A stretch of 64,000 nt of DNA from an uncultured Dialister sp. (GCA_902462205.1 CABQAR010000006.1:1-64000), one strand, 5' to 3'. Positions 16,782 through 26,673 are shown, numbered from the stretch's first letter. Made by a program: numbers and translations. Notes: generated by a model from the sequence alone, not told the origin.

Positions 16782-18212
16782 TTACGCCTGCATAATGCGC
16801 ATGATATTTGTAGCAGCTGCCTTGCGTTTTTTTAATTTGCCCGAAGAAATGCCCGCCGCGATGACGCAGAGGTCTTCCTCTTTCAATACGTTCTGTTCCT
16901 TTAACAGGGAAACGGAGCGCTCAAAAACGTCATGTTCCGATTCAAACGGCTCTGACCGCATGGGATGGACGCCCCAGAGGACCATCATCTGGCGGACCGT
17001 TTTTTCACGGGGCGACAGGGCGAAAATATCCACGTCCGGCCTGTATTTGGAAAGAAGGAGCGCCGTATTTCCCGATATCGTCGGCGCCGCTATGGCTGCG
17101 GCATGGAGCTCGTGGGCGGCGGTGACCGCCGCGCGACAGGCGGTATTGGATACGCTGTCGTACAGATCCTGATCCATTTCACGGTAGCGGAACAGGTTGT
17201 GCTCCTGGAACTGCTCCGTATATTCCGCAATGGAGGCCATCATGGAAAGGGCTTCCACAGGATATTTCCCGCTTGCCGTTTCTCCGGACAGCATGATCGC
17301 ATCCGTTCCGTCATCAATCGCATTGGCCACGTCCGTCACTTCCGCCCGGGTCGGCCTCGGGTTCCGTATCATGGAATCCAGCATCTGCGTCGCCGTGATG
17401 ACGATTTTCCCTTCATAATTGCTTTTACGGATCATTTCCTTCTGCAGCTGCGGCAGCATTTTCGGATCGATTTCCACGCCCAGATCCCCTCTGGCAATCA
17501 TGATTCCGTCCGCTTCCGCCAGAATTTCATCGAAATTCCTGACGCCCTCCGCCGCCTCGATCTTCGCGATGATTTTCATGGGCGAGCCGTGTTCCTTTAG
17601 CATCTCCCTGATTTGCCGTATGCCATCGGCGTCACGGACGAAGGAGGCCGCCACGAAATCAAAATCATGCTCCATGCCGAAAAGCAGGTCTTCCCTGTCT
17701 TTTTCCGTCAGCGCAGGCAGGCGGACGGGCACGCCGGGGATATTGATTCCTTTCCGTTCCCCCAGCTCTCCGCCATGGATGATGCGGCAGGAAACGGAAT
17801 TCCCCCGTACGCTTTCCACTTCCAGCTCGATCAGCCCGTCATCAATGAGGATTTTCTGTCCCTGCTTCATATCTTCAGCTAGGTACGGATAATTAACGGC
17901 CGCTTTTTCCTGATTTCCGACACACTCTTCTGTGGTCAGAACGAAGACACCCCCGTTTTCCAGAAGCACCGACCGATGATCTTCCAGAAGGCCCGTACGG
18001 ATTTCCGGCCCCTTCGTGTCCAGCATGGTCGCGATCGGACGGCCCGCCTCTTCCGCCGCTTTCCGTACCATTCCAAGCTTCGCCAGATGGCTTCCATGAT
18101 CTCCGTGGGAAAAATTAAAACGCGCCACATCCATATTTTCCGCCAGCCTGCGAAGAATCCCGTAATCGTCTTCTCTCGGCCCCATGGTGCAGATGATTTT
18201 TGTCTTCCTCAT
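16782..18212 (-). CDS. pyk: Pyruvate kinase
   Basis: A 476-residue pyruvate kinase converting PEP and ADP to pyruvate and ATP. Active-site segments include ARFNFSHGDHGSH, the Lys in MKIIAKIEAAEG, MIARGDLGVEI and TATQMLDSMI with PTRAEVTDVANA. The C-terminal domain is the standard one; there is no extra PEP-utiliser domain like that of Bacillus enzymes. ATG 18212 follows GGAGGG. It is transcribed alone, in the same direction as the pil genes. Confidence 0.95.
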   Translation of the reverse strand: MRKTKIICTMGPREDDYGILRRLAENMDVARFNFSHGDHGSHLAKLGMVRKAAEEAGRPIATMLDTKGPEIRTGLLEDHRSVLLENGGVFVLTTEECVGNQEKAAVNYPYLAEDMKQGQKILIDDGLIELEVESVRGNSVSCRIIHGGELGERKGINIPGVPVRLPALTEKDREDLLFGMEHDFDFVAASFVRDADGIRQIREMLKEHGSPMKIIAKIEAAEGVRNFDEILAEADGIMIARGDLGVEIDPKMLPQLQKEMIRKSNYEGKIVITATQMLDSMIRNPRPTRAEVTDVANAIDDGTDAIMLSGETASGKYPVEALSMMASIAEYTEQFQEHNLFRYREMDQDLYDSVSNTACRAAVTAAHELHAAAIAAPTISGNTALLLSKYRPDVDIFALSPREKTVRQMMVLWGVHPMRSEPFESEHDVFERSVSLLKEQNVLKEEDLCVIAAGISSGKLKKRKAAATNIMRIMQA

Positions 18213-18327
18213 TCCGTTTCCCTCCTCATACGGCCGGTTCCCTGCCGCTTACCCGTCTGCCGGTTCATTTATTTTATTTCTTATATTAATATTTCAGTAT
18301 TGATAAAATCCAAAAAAGCATATAAAC

Positions 18328-18356
18328 TTGACTTAGATTCAATACATGCGTAAATA
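18328..18356 (+). promoter_or_regulatory. Candidate sigma-A promoter of the RND efflux genes
   Basis: TTGACT, 17-nt spacer, TAAATA in an AT-rich region about 130 nt before the adaptor gene. Confidence 0.5.
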
Positions 18357-18484
18357 AAAATAAAAACAAAGGAAATCATTTCCCTCATTCCATATTACAC
18401 CACGGGAAATGAATAAACAAAGAAAACCGGCTTTCATTTACGGGATGGCGGATGCATTCCCATTTACTTTTGGAGGACTTTCCC

Positions 18485-19603
18485 ATGGATCTTCATGATA
18501 AGCGGATAAAGATATTACTTATCGTCGTACTGGTCATTTTAAGCATTGTCGGCTACCGCGTCTTTTCCAACATCATGTCAAAAAATGCAGAGGCCGCCAA
18601 GAGCAGCCAGGGCAAGGTCGCCGTCGTGACCACCTCCCACGCGAAACGGGAAACCATCACTCCGAAATTCAAATTCTCCGGCACGCTTGATCCGGTCTGG
18701 CAGGCCGATGTCGCCGCGAAAGTGGACGGACGCATCGAGCAGATATTTGTTTCCGAGGGGCAGGCGGTGTCCGCCGGACAGGCGCTCCTTCTGCTTGAGC
18801 AGACGGATACGAATGCGACGGTGCTGAATGCGAAAGGCACCTACATCGACGCGAAAACGACCCTTGAAAAAGCGGAAACCGATGTAGAACGATATGAAAT
18901 ACTTTATAAGGAAGGCGCTGTATCCAAGGAAGCGCTCGACAATAAGCGGTTCGCCCTTGAAAACGCGCGGGGCCGGCTGGAAGCGGCACAGGGAAATCTG
19001 GATGCGGCGGATTCCAGCCTGAGAGGCACGACCGTCACCACGCCAAGGGCAGGACTCGTGCAGAAACGGTATTATCAGGAAGGCTACTATGCGAAGGTGG
19101 GAACGGCGCTTTTCAATATCGCCGATATTTCCACCCTCCTTGCCAAGATAGACATCCCTGAAGGGTATATCCAGAGCGTTTCCGTCGGCGGAACTGTGGA
19201 TTTCTATATTCCTTCCATGAGCGGCGATGACAAGCATGTGCAGGGAACGATCACAAGGATCAGCCCTGTCGCCACGCTTCCCGCCCGCACGTTTGAAGCG
19301 GAGGTGTCCGTCCCCAATTCCGATTCCCGTCTCCGCGGCGGCGTCTACGCGGACGCCACCATCACCGCGCTTCCGAAATCAAATGTACTGACCATTCCGG
19401 TCAGCGCCATCGTCATGCGTGACGACCAGCGGACGGTTTACGTCGTGGAAGACGGCATCGCCGTCCGTAAGGTGCTGACCACCGGATATATCGGAGATAA
19501 TCTGGTCGAAGTCCTCGGCGGCATCACGGAAAAAGATACCATCATCACCGGAGGGCAGAACAAGGTCCGCGAAGGCGGAAAAGTGAAAGAAGGAAATGAA
19601 TAA
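18485..19603 (+). CDS. RND efflux periplasmic adaptor (AcrA/HlyD-like)
   Basis: A 372-residue membrane-fusion protein bridging an RND pump to an outer-membrane channel. An N-terminal hydrophobic segment (LLIVVLVILSIVGYRVF) acts as signal or anchor. The biotinyl-lipoyl halves flank an alpha-hairpin (around residues 95-165, LEKAETDVERYEILYKEGAV). The beta-barrel and membrane-proximal domains follow. ATG 18485 has GGAGGA; the frame extends upstream without a site. It is followed 64 nt later by the pump gene. No TolC-type channel gene is nearby, so the outer channel must be encoded elsewhere. Confidence 0.9.
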   Translation: MDLHDKRIKILLIVVLVILSIVGYRVFSNIMSKNAEAAKSSQGKVAVVTTSHAKRETITPKFKFSGTLDPVWQADVAAKVDGRIEQIFVSEGQAVSAGQALLLLEQTDTNATVLNAKGTYIDAKTTLEKAETDVERYEILYKEGAVSKEALDNKRFALENARGRLEAAQGNLDAADSSLRGTTVTTPRAGLVQKRYYQEGYYAKVGTALFNIADISTLLAKIDIPEGYIQSVSVGGTVDFYIPSMSGDDKHVQGTITRISPVATLPARTFEAEVSVPNSDSRLRGGVYADATITALPKSNVLTIPVSAIVMRDDQRTVYVVEDGIAVRKVLTTGYIGDNLVEVLGGITEKDTIITGGQNKVREGGKVKEGNE

Positions 19604-19667
19604 TATTTCCCTTCCATAACACACGCAAGTTCCCCCTACGCATTCGTCATTCTCACCAGGTGTCACT

Positions 19668-22600
19668 ATGATTGAAACATTTATTAAGCGCCCTGTTTTT
19701 ACCACCATGTTCATCCTCGTCCTGGTGGTATTCGGCCTTTGGTCCTATCCTGATCTGGGCGTCGACCTCTATCCTGACGTGGAGCTTCCCATGGTCGCCG
19801 TCACCGTCACCTATGAAGGCACGGCGCCGGAAGAAATGGAAACGCTCGTCACAAAACCGATTGAAAACAGGATCAGCCAGGTATCCGGCATTAAAACGAT
19901 CACCTCCACCATCCGGGAAGGGTTCTCCCAGACCGTGCTTGAATTCGAGCTGGGTACGGATCCCCGGCAGATGGCATCCGAGGTCCGTGAAAAGGTCGCC
20001 GGCGTGCGCAGGCGTCTTCCTGACGATATCGATGAGCCTGTCGTACAGCGCTTCGATACATCCTCGCAGGCCATCGCTTCTTACGCCTTTTCCTCGGAAA
20101 CGAGGAGCACCGGCGAAATACGCCGCCTGTTAAATGACCTGGCCATCGACAAGCTGCAGATGATCGAAGGCGTGGCCGACGTCAATGTATTCGGCGCAAG
20201 CGACCGTTCCATCAAGGTGCATCTGGACTCGGAAAAACTGCGGAGCTACGGCGTTTCCTACCAGACCATCCTGACGAAGATCAATAATGCCAATATCAAC
20301 ACCCCGGGCGGAAAAATCCGTGATGACAACAACACCATCACCGTCCGCACCATGGGGAAATTCAGCAGCATTGACGATTTCAAGAAGATCGTCGTCGCCA
20401 GCCGCGACGGAAGCCCTGTCTTCCTGACCGACGTGGCCTCCGTGGAAGATGCGTGGGAAGATGAAGAAACCTTCTCCCGCACCAACGGCGTCCCCTCCGT
20501 CATGATGTCCGTCCGTAAACAGTCCCGTACGAACACCGTGGACGTAACGGACAAGGTCAATGCGGAACTCGACCGCATCATACAGGACGAACTTCCGCCG
20601 GACATCCACATGGATATCGTCAATGACCAGTCCAAATTCATCCGTGAAAACGTGCATGACGTCTGGTTCACCATTTATTTCGGCGGATTCCTCGCCCTTC
20701 TGATCACTTATCTCTTCCTGCGTGATTTCCGGGCGACAATCATCGGCGGACTGGCGATTCCGACCTCCATCATCGCCACCTTCTTCCTCATGAAGGCCAT
20801 GGGCTTCACGTTAAACAACATGTCCCTCATGGGGCTCTCCCTCGCTGTCGGATTCCTGATCGACGATGCCATCGTTCTCGTGGAAAACGTATTCCGCCAT
20901 ATGGAAATGGGAAAAACGCCGTTCAATGCTTCCGCAGACGCCACGAAGGAACTGATGCTCGCCATTCTCGCCACTTCCATGTCCCTCCTTGCCGTTTTCG
21001 TCCCCATCGGAAACATGGGTGAAACGGTGGGACAATATTTCAAGCAGTTCGGACTGACCGTCGCCTTCGCCCTCATATTCTCGACCATCGCCGCCTATTC
21101 GCTGACGCCGATGATGGCCGCCCACTGGCTGAAGGATATTTCCAAGGGCAGGGAAGCCGACGGAAGCAGCCGCCCGAAAATCGTCACCAAGCTTCTGGAT
21201 GCCTTCAATCATGGCTTCGAATCCCTCCGCGAACTGTACAGCGGCATCATGGCGATCGCCATCCACCATCCGTGGAAAATCATCCTCGTATCCTTCGCCA
21301 CCCTTCTCTTCAATTTCCTCCTGATGCCCTTCCTCGGCACGGAACTCCAGCCGACCTACGATTCCGGCGAATTCCGCGTCAATCTGAAAGCGCCTCCCGG
21401 CATCGGTCTCCTGCAGATGGAACGCTGGACGGAACCGCTGGAAAAAATCATACAGGATGTTCCCGACGTCCGTGTCGAGGCCATGTCCCTCGGCGGCACC
21501 CGTACGCCTGTCAATGAAGGAAGCATCAATATCAAGCTGAAGCCGCTGGCAGACCGGGATAAGGGCATGCTGGAAATCATGGCGGAGCTGCGCAAAAAAT
21601 TCGCCGGCGTGGGAGATATGCAGGTCAGTGTCACCACCAACCAGGGCGGGCGCGGTGATTCCCGTCCCGTCCAGATCGGACTGCGCGGCAGCGACATGGC
21701 GAAGCTGACGAAATACGCCAATGACCTGGCGGAAAAAATCCGCGAAGTGCCGGGCGCTACCGACGTGGAAGTCATCGGCATCAATCCGGAGCCGGAAGTC
21801 GTCGTCCGCCTTGACCAGCTGAAAGCGAGCCAGTTCGGACTGGATAATGACAGCGTAGGCAAGGCCGTCCAGTACGCTTTCCAGGGAAAAAGCACCAGCC
21901 ATTCCTATACCATAGGCAATAATGATTTCGATATCATCCTGCAGGCAGATAAGGCAGACCGCCGGAATCTGCAGAACGTAGCCGATCTGCGCATCGCCAC
22001 TCCATCCGGCGGGTTCGTCCGGCTGGGAGACATCGCGGCAGTCACTCTTTCCTCTGGCCCGACCCGTATCGACAGAGAAGGACGCCAGCGCCAGATCGCC
22101 GTTTATGCGAATACCTCCGGTATTTCTGCGGGCGATCTGCTTTCCATCATACAGAACAGACTGATTCCCGATCTGAACATGGACATCGGCTACGGCTACA
22201 AGCTCATCGGCGATTCGGACATGATGAACCGTGTCTTTGGCGAAGTCGCGAAAGCGGTCATCCTTGCCATCATCCTGATTTACATGGTGCTTGCCGCCGA
22301 ATTTGAAAGCTTCGTCCAGCCCTTCGTCATCATGATGAGCCTTCCCTTCGCCGTCATCGGCGCCGTTCTCGGACTGCTCGTCGCCAATCAGACCGCGAAT
22401 ATGATGTCCCTCATCGGATTCACCATGCTCCTCGGCCTCGTCACGAAAAACGCCATCCTGCTCGTCGACTATGCCAATCAGGCAAGAGCGAAGGGAATGA
22501 CGCTGGAAGATTCCATTCTTCAGGCCTGCTCGCTCCGTCTCCGCCCGATCATCATGACCACGCTTTCCACACTGCTGGGCATGCTCCCGATCGCGCTGGG

Positions 22601-22751
22601 CATCGGTGCAGGCGCAGAGCTCCGCCAGTCCATGGGCGTCGTCCTCATCGGCGGACTCACCACGTCCACCATCCTGACCCTCGTCGTCGTCCCCTTAATC
22701 TACCTGATCACGGAACGGCACAAAATCCACGAAAGACCGAAAGAAGCATAA
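19668..22751 (+). CDS. RND-family efflux pump (AcrB/MexB-like inner-membrane transporter)
   Basis: A 1027-residue proton-driven efflux pump. It starts with MIETFIKRPVFTTMF and has twelve predicted helices with two large periplasmic loops. The proton-relay pair in TM4 is visible in GFLIDDAIVLVENVFRHME. TM10-12 carry FTMLLGLVTKNAILLVDYAN and RLRPIIMTTLSTLLGMLP. It works with the adaptor upstream; substrates are typically drugs, detergents or fatty acids. The gene is followed by a clear terminator, so the operon has two genes. Confidence 0.95.
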   Translation: MIETFIKRPVFTTMFILVLVVFGLWSYPDLGVDLYPDVELPMVAVTVTYEGTAPEEMETLVTKPIENRISQVSGIKTITSTIREGFSQTVLEFELGTDPRQMASEVREKVAGVRRRLPDDIDEPVVQRFDTSSQAIASYAFSSETRSTGEIRRLLNDLAIDKLQMIEGVADVNVFGASDRSIKVHLDSEKLRSYGVSYQTILTKINNANINTPGGKIRDDNNTITVRTMGKFSSIDDFKKIVVASRDGSPVFLTDVASVEDAWEDEETFSRTNGVPSVMMSVRKQSRTNTVDVTDKVNAELDRIIQDELPPDIHMDIVNDQSKFIRENVHDVWFTIYFGGFLALLITYLFLRDFRATIIGGLAIPTSIIATFFLMKAMGFTLNNMSLMGLSLAVGFLIDDAIVLVENVFRHMEMGKTPFNASADATKELMLAILATSMSLLAVFVPIGNMGETVGQYFKQFGLTVAFALIFSTIAAYSLTPMMAAHWLKDISKGREADGSSRPKIVTKLLDAFNHGFESLRELYSGIMAIAIHHPWKIILVSFATLLFNFLLMPFLGTELQPTYDSGEFRVNLKAPPGIGLLQMERWTEPLEKIIQDVPDVRVEAMSLGGTRTPVNEGSINIKLKPLADRDKGMLEIMAELRKKFAGVGDMQVSVTTNQGGRGDSRPVQIGLRGSDMAKLTKYANDLAEKIREVPGATDVEVIGINPEPEVVVRLDQLKASQFGLDNDSVGKAVQYAFQGKSTSHSYTIGNNDFDIILQADKADRRNLQNVADLRIATPSGGFVRLGDIAAVTLSSGPTRIDREGRQRQIAVYANTSGISAGDLLSIIQNRLIPDLNMDIGYGYKLIGDSDMMNRVFGEVAKAVILAIILIYMVLAAEFESFVQPFVIMMSLPFAVIGAVLGLLVANQTANMMSLIGFTMLLGLVTKNAILLVDYANQARAKGMTLEDSILQACSLRLRPIIMTTLSTLLGMLPIALGIGAGAELRQSMGVVLIGGLTTSTILTLVVVPLIYLITERHKIHERPKEA

Positions 22752-22762
22752 AAACAGCCAAC

Positions 22763-22800
22763 AAAAAGAGAGGAAGCCCCAAAAAAGGCCTCCTCTTTTC
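22763..22800 (+). terminator. Terminator after the RND operon
   Basis: AAAAGAGAGGAAGCC pairs with GGCCTCCTCTTTT around an A-rich loop. Confidence 0.8.
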
Positions 22801-22885
22801 TTATGCCCTATCTCCCAACAGCATGTCCACCGCGGAATCATCAGCATGCGTATACATTTTCTCCCATAACAATCGGCTGCCCGTT

Positions 22886-23098
22886 TCAGGGACAGATTCC
22901 CTCTCGTCCTTCCGAAAGGCATCACCCACCAGTCTACGACTGCCGCCCTCCTCTAAAGAAGAGGGCTTTTTCATTTTTGACTTCTGTCTACCGACTTCTG
23001 TCTTCTGACTACTGACCACTGATTACAAATCCTCGCCGCTATATTATTTGTCGCGGCGCGCCGCAATTCCTCATTCTTAATTCCAAATTCCTAACTTC
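22886..23098 (+). repeat. Composite repeat block C (delta-alpha-beta-gamma)
   Basis: Delta (22889-22971) carries the hairpin variant CAGTC-TAC-GACTG at 22930-22942 and CCTCTAAAGAAGAGG-type second hairpin. Alpha heptamers lie at 22977-23027, beta at 23034-23058, and four or five gamma heptamers in exact 7-bp register at 23066-23100. The mlaD stop codon begins 9 nt later. Confidence 0.88.
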
Positions 23099-23108
23099 CC
23101 CAAACATT

Positions 23109-23582
23109 CTACTTCTCCATCTGCCTGATGCTTCCCTGCATTTTCTCTACCGTGTCCACCAGTTTCTTTGCTTTCTCCATCAGATTGGACGCCCTGTTTG
23201 ATTTCAACTCTTCCGCCTTCATGCCGTCAGTGAAATAATTTCCATCGTCATGGCATCCGCGGATGCGGACGTAATACTCGCCGATGACGCCGTCTCTGTC
23301 TATATCGAACTCCGCATCCTTCGGTATCCGCGCGCCGTTTTTAATGCGCAGGCTGAGGACGCCCTGTCCGTTTTCCACCGTGATGTTATCCACATTTCCC
23401 ACACGGACGCCGACATAGCGGACCTCGTCCCCCTTTTTCAGCCCCTGCACGCTGGAGCAGACCATCTGTATATGGTAATGATCGCTCCTGATCCAGTCAA
23501 CGGGCTCCGTAAATATAAAGAGAGCGCCGATGAGGATACAGACCGCAAGGGTGATCATGCCCGCCTTTACTTCTTTCGTCAC
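23109..23582 (-). CDS. MlaD-type MCE-domain lipid transport protein
   Basis: A 157-residue protein with one N-terminal transmembrane helix (AGMITLAVCILIGALFIF) and one MCE domain (about residues 38-115, with GLKKGDEVRYVGVRVGNV). Such proteins form periplasmic hexamers that carry phospholipids between inner and outer membranes. This supports a diderm cell. Start is GTG 23582 with a weak AGGAA site. The MlaE and MlaF partners are not in the window, so the gene is isolated here. The C-terminus forms a short coiled coil (LMEKAKKLVDTVEKMQGS). Confidence 0.82.
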   Translation of the reverse strand: MTKEVKAGMITLAVCILIGALFIFTEPVDWIRSDHYHIQMVCSSVQGLKKGDEVRYVGVRVGNVDNITVENGQGVLSLRIKNGARIPKDAEFDIDRDGVIGEYYVRIRGCHDDGNYFTDGMKAEELKSNRASNLMEKAKKLVDTVEKMQGSIRQMEK

Positions 23583-23702
23583 TTCCTAAACGCCCCTTCC
23601 TTTGCTTCCACTGTCCTACCCTTCCATTATACAGGACGCGTTCCAGCTGTCCACAGAAACTAGTTCCCGATGGATGGTATAATGGAAAAAACAGGAGGAG
23701 CC

Positions 23703-24488
23703 ATGTGCGAACTATTAGCGGTCAATTCTGCGGATCCCATCAAGATGAACCGTTACCTGAAGGAATTCTTTTCCCACAGCGATACGAACCCCCACGGCTG
23801 GGGCATTGCCATTTTTGACGGCCCTTCCGTTTCACTGGAAAAAGAAGCGCGCCCGTCGGCGGAAAGCGGACGGCTGGCGCAAATATTGTCCAAAGACATA
23901 TCCGTAAAAAACATGGCGGCCCATATACGGAACGCCACGGCAGGCTCCATGCGCCGCGAAAACTGTCATCCTTTCCTGCGGAAAGACGCCACAGGCAGAA
24001 ACTGGACGCTCGCCCACAACGGGACGATTTTTCATAACGCGCTGATTTCCCCTTACACGGCCATGCAGGAAGGAAATACAGACAGCGAGCGGGTCCTTCT
24101 CGCCCTTATTGCAAGAATCGATGCGGAAACGGGGAAGAAAAAACGTCTGCTGTCCGCAGATGAACGTTTCGCCCTCACAGACACCCTCATCACCGAGCTG
24201 TCCGAGGGAAATAAGCTGAACCTTCTCCTTTATGACGGTGAATTCCTCTATGTCCACTACAACCTGTCCGGCACCCTCCATATGCTGTCTAAAGGAAACG
24301 GCCTGCTCTTCAGTACGCAGCCGCTCAGTGACGAAGACTGGCAGCCCGTCCCCTTCATGACGCTCTGCAGCTTTAAAAACGGCAGGCTGATCCGGCAGGG
24401 CGCCTGCCACGGTCATGAATACCGCGTATCCGAAGCCGATCTGGCCTATATACGGAATGCACGAACCGATCCATCCTCTGTTTCTTAA
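23703..24488 (+). CDS. Class II glutamine amidotransferase (YafJ-like)
   Basis: A 261-residue Ntn-type glutamine amidotransferase domain protein. After removal of Met the N-terminal nucleophile is Cys (MCELLAVNSADP), and HGWGIAIFDG, HIRNATAGS and AHNGTIFHN supply the glutamine-binding and oxyanion features. There is no fused synthetase domain, as in the YafJ group whose acceptor is unknown. ATG 23703 follows AGGAGGAGCC; the frame upstream to 23670 lacks a site. Only 14 nt separate it from the exported DUF3298 protein, so the two are probably cotranscribed. Confidence 0.85.
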   Translation: MCELLAVNSADPIKMNRYLKEFFSHSDTNPHGWGIAIFDGPSVSLEKEARPSAESGRLAQILSKDISVKNMAAHIRNATAGSMRRENCHPFLRKDATGRNWTLAHNGTIFHNALISPYTAMQEGNTDSERVLLALIARIDAETGKKKRLLSADERFALTDTLITELSEGNKLNLLLYDGEFLYVHYNLSGTLHMLSKGNGLLFSTQPLSDEDWQPVPFMTLCSFKNGRLIRQGACHGHEYRVSEADLAYIRNARTDPSSVS

Positions 24489-24502
24489 AAAAGGAGGCTT
24501 CC

Positions 24503-25384
24503 ATGAACAAAAGAGTCCTGTGCTACTCCGTCGCGCTGCTTCTTGCCTGCGCCCCATTCCCGGCGCCGCACGTATCTGCCGCGTATACCGCAGAAGATAC
24601 GATGCCCTCCATCGATGAGCGTCTTTCCTTCCGCGTGGAAAAACACCCGATCCGGTACGTCTACAACGGACAGACCATCATGAACGCTTTCGATTATGAA
24701 ATACGCCTGTCCGGCGCTTCCGCCACTTCCCATGCCGCGCTGGACAAAAGACTGCGCAAAATCTCAGAAGCACGCCTCCGTTCCACCAAAGAAGCATTCG
24801 ACTTCGACAAAGATTATTTCATTGAACGTATCACCGACTTACGGCAATACCTTCCGGATCACGCAGGCTTCGTCGAGGAGCACGAAATGGAAGTCCTCCG
24901 CTGCGACAACCAGATCACCAGCCTCGCATGGGCGGAATACAAGGAATTCGGCGGCGCCCATCCCGTGCAGTACTACCATGCCATGACGATAGACAGCAGG
25001 ACGGGCCGTGACCTCCCTCTCTCCGCCGTCCTTGTCCATACGTACAATCTGGCAGACATCATTTTCAAAGAAACCGTGCAGCAGGCGGATCCCGATCAGG
25101 CCAAATCCCTTGCCGCGGAATCCGATCAGTCCGTCAAAGACTCGATCAGAGACCTTATCAAGGAAAACCATCTCTGCTGGGGTCTCGGCGAAGACGGTCT
25201 CCACCTTTATTTCGGAAACTATATCCTCGGCCCCTACGCCATCGGCACGTTCGAGTCCGTCCTGACCTTTGAGAAATACGGATACCTCTTCGTACCGGGC
25301 GCCATCTTCAGGGGAAATCCGGACGCACCGCTGAAGGACAGCTACCACGCCACGGAAAAAAAGCCGGAAATCATAAATATCTGA
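24503..25384 (+). CDS. Exported DUF3298-domain protein (RsiV-like fold)
   Basis: A 293-residue secreted protein. The signal peptide VLCYSVALLLACAPFPAPHV ends near VSA. The rest resembles the DUF4163/DUF3298 pair found in RsiV: the segment WAEYKEFGGAHPVQYYHAMT and the Phe/Tyr-rich C-terminal strand LYFGNYILGPYAIGTFE are typical. RsiV itself is a membrane anti-sigma factor that binds lysozyme, but this protein has no transmembrane anchor or sigma-binding region. A periplasmic binding role is therefore only a guess. It has a GGAGG site and is probably cotranscribed with the amidotransferase gene. Confidence 0.7.
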   Translation: MNKRVLCYSVALLLACAPFPAPHVSAAYTAEDTMPSIDERLSFRVEKHPIRYVYNGQTIMNAFDYEIRLSGASATSHAALDKRLRKISEARLRSTKEAFDFDKDYFIERITDLRQYLPDHAGFVEEHEMEVLRCDNQITSLAWAEYKEFGGAHPVQYYHAMTIDSRTGRDLPLSAVLVHTYNLADIIFKETVQQADPDQAKSLAAESDQSVKDSIRDLIKENHLCWGLGEDGLHLYFGNYILGPYAIGTFESVLTFEKYGYLFVPGAIFRGNPDAPLKDSYHATEKKPEIINI

Positions 25385-25390
25385 AACAAG

Positions 25391-25434
25391 AAAAGCACAT
25401 CGTCGGAACCAACCTGATTCCCGATGTGCTTTTT
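25391..25434. terminator. Bidirectional terminator between the DUF3298 gene and crcB
   Basis: An AAAAGCACATCG/CGATGTGCTTTT stem lies between two convergent genes. Confidence 0.85.
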
Positions 25435-25450
25435 GCTTGCCTTCCATGGC

Positions 25451-25834
25451 CTAAAAGAGGGAGCGTGCCAGAAAACCGCCAAGAAATACGAAAAGAATTC
25501 CTCCTGCCAGCTGGACGGAAAGATATACCGCCGCCATCTCCCAGGCGCCTGCCATCATATACTGCATGGTTTCATTCATAAAAGAGGAAAATGTCGTAAA
25601 TCCTCCGAGGAAACCAGTAATCAACAGCGCTGCCGCTACGGGATGGTCGGAATCCCGCACCAGCGCCACTGCCAGAAAACCGATACAGAACGATCCGATT
25701 CCATTCACTGCCGCCGTTCCATAAGGAAATGCCGTTCCCCACAACCGGGCAAGCATCATGGAAAGCAGGTACCTGAGCAGCGAGCCTGCCGCACCGCCGA
25801 TGGCGACCGCCACAGGCATGAAATAGTGATCCAT
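25451..25834 (-). CDS. crcB: Fluoride channel Fluc/CrcB
   Basis: A 127-residue four-helix protein exporting fluoride as an antiparallel dimer. Family landmarks are GGAAGSLLRYLLS near the N-terminus, the conserved Asn in TAAVNGIGSFCIGF, and GFLGGFTTFSSFMNE with the Na+-binding and Phe-box residues. Only one copy is present, consistent with the homodimeric type. ATG 25834 follows AGAGGTGGAAG. No fluoride riboswitch consensus is seen in its leader. Confidence 0.92.
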   Translation of the reverse strand: MDHYFMPVAVAIGGAAGSLLRYLLSMMLARLWGTAFPYGTAAVNGIGSFCIGFLAVALVRDSDHPVAAALLITGFLGGFTTFSSFMNETMQYMMAGAWEMAAVYLSVQLAGGILFVFLGGFLARSLF

Positions 25835-25852
25835 CTTCCACCTCTTATTTCC

Positions 25853-25898
25853 AAAATAAAACTCCTGCTTACTGCACGTAAAAGCAATAAACAGGAGT
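25853..25898 (-). terminator. Terminator after rsmG
   Basis: The minus strand has ACTCCTGTTTATTGC pairing with GCAGTAAGCAGGAGT followed by TTTATTTT. It separates rsmG from crcB. Confidence 0.85.
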
Positions 25899-25959
25899 CA
25901 TCAGTCTACGGATTAAATTTCTCCATAAACGGTTACAGGCGAACTCCATCGCCTTTTAT

Positions 25960-26673
25960 TCATACCTCTCCGATAATCGGCTTCTTCTCTGCAATTCCGA
26001 CCTTACGCGGATACGTTTTCGGACAGGCCTCTTTCTTTCTGATATAAAGGATCATCCGTTTCTCACCGCTCGGGAGCGATAATTCCTTTATTTCCTCCGC
26101 CTCCGCATGAAGCTCCTTCAATATTTTTCCCGACTGCTTCAGCTCTTCCTCCGCGCCGGGGCCTTTCATCGCCGCAAACACGCCGCCGACCCGGACGAAA
26201 GGGATCGCCCATTCCGCAATGACGGGAAGCATCTTCACCGCGCGGGCGGTAACCACATCGAAAGACTCCCGCGTCTTCCGCCGCCGTCCGCCTTCCTCCG
26301 CACGGATATGCATGATCTTTACATTTTTAATCTGCAGCTTCCCCACGGCTCCCTCGATAAACGTGAGCTTCTTTAAAATGGAATCCACCAGGACCACCTG
26401 CATGTCAGGACGGAGGATGGCCAAAGGCACGCCGGGAAAACCCGCTCCCGTCCCAAGATCCAGAAGGCGGCCGCCCTGTGGAAAATATTTCTCATCATAC
26501 ACGGTCAGTGAATCATAAATATTCTTGACCAGACTTTCCTCGACATCCTTGATTCCGGTCAGATTCATCTTCTTGCTCATGGCAATCACCATGGCGTTAT
26601 ATTCTGTCAGTTTCCTCGCGGCGTCCTCATTCGCCGGAAGGCCAAGCGCCTCCATCATTTCCCTGACTGTCAT
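25960..26673 (-). CDS. rsmG: 16S rRNA 7-methylguanosine methyltransferase RsmG
   Basis: A 237-residue SAM-dependent enzyme that methylates G527 of 16S rRNA. The SAM-binding motif is LLDLGTGAGFPGVPLAI, followed by VLVDSILKKLTFIE. The C-terminal YPRKVGIAEKKPI block is diagnostic. It ends with a slightly extended tail (IGEV). It lies downstream of mnmG on the same strand as in most bacteria. Here a flavodoxin gene, a small gene and repeat block D lie between them. Confidence 0.95.
   Translation of the reverse strand: MTVREMMEALGLPANEDAARKLTEYNAMVIAMSKKMNLTGIKDVEESLVKNIYDSLTVYDEKYFPQGGRLLDLGTGAGFPGVPLAILRPDMQVVLVDSILKKLTFIEGAVGKLQIKNVKIMHIRAEEGGRRRKTRESFDVVTARAVKMLPVIAEWAIPFVRVGGVFAAMKGPGAEEELKQSGKILKELHAEAEEIKELSLPSGEKRMILYIRKKEACPKTYPRKVGIAEKKPIIGEV

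Noticed and set aside
20811..21902. A 363-codon minus-strand frame inside the RND pump gene
   Set aside because: It is a shadow of the pump gene, with acidic, His-rich low-complexity translation typical of antisense frames in GC-rich codons.
25835..25930. Fluoride riboswitch before crcB
   Set aside because: The leader contains the rsmG terminator and none of the conserved fluoride-aptamer segments.
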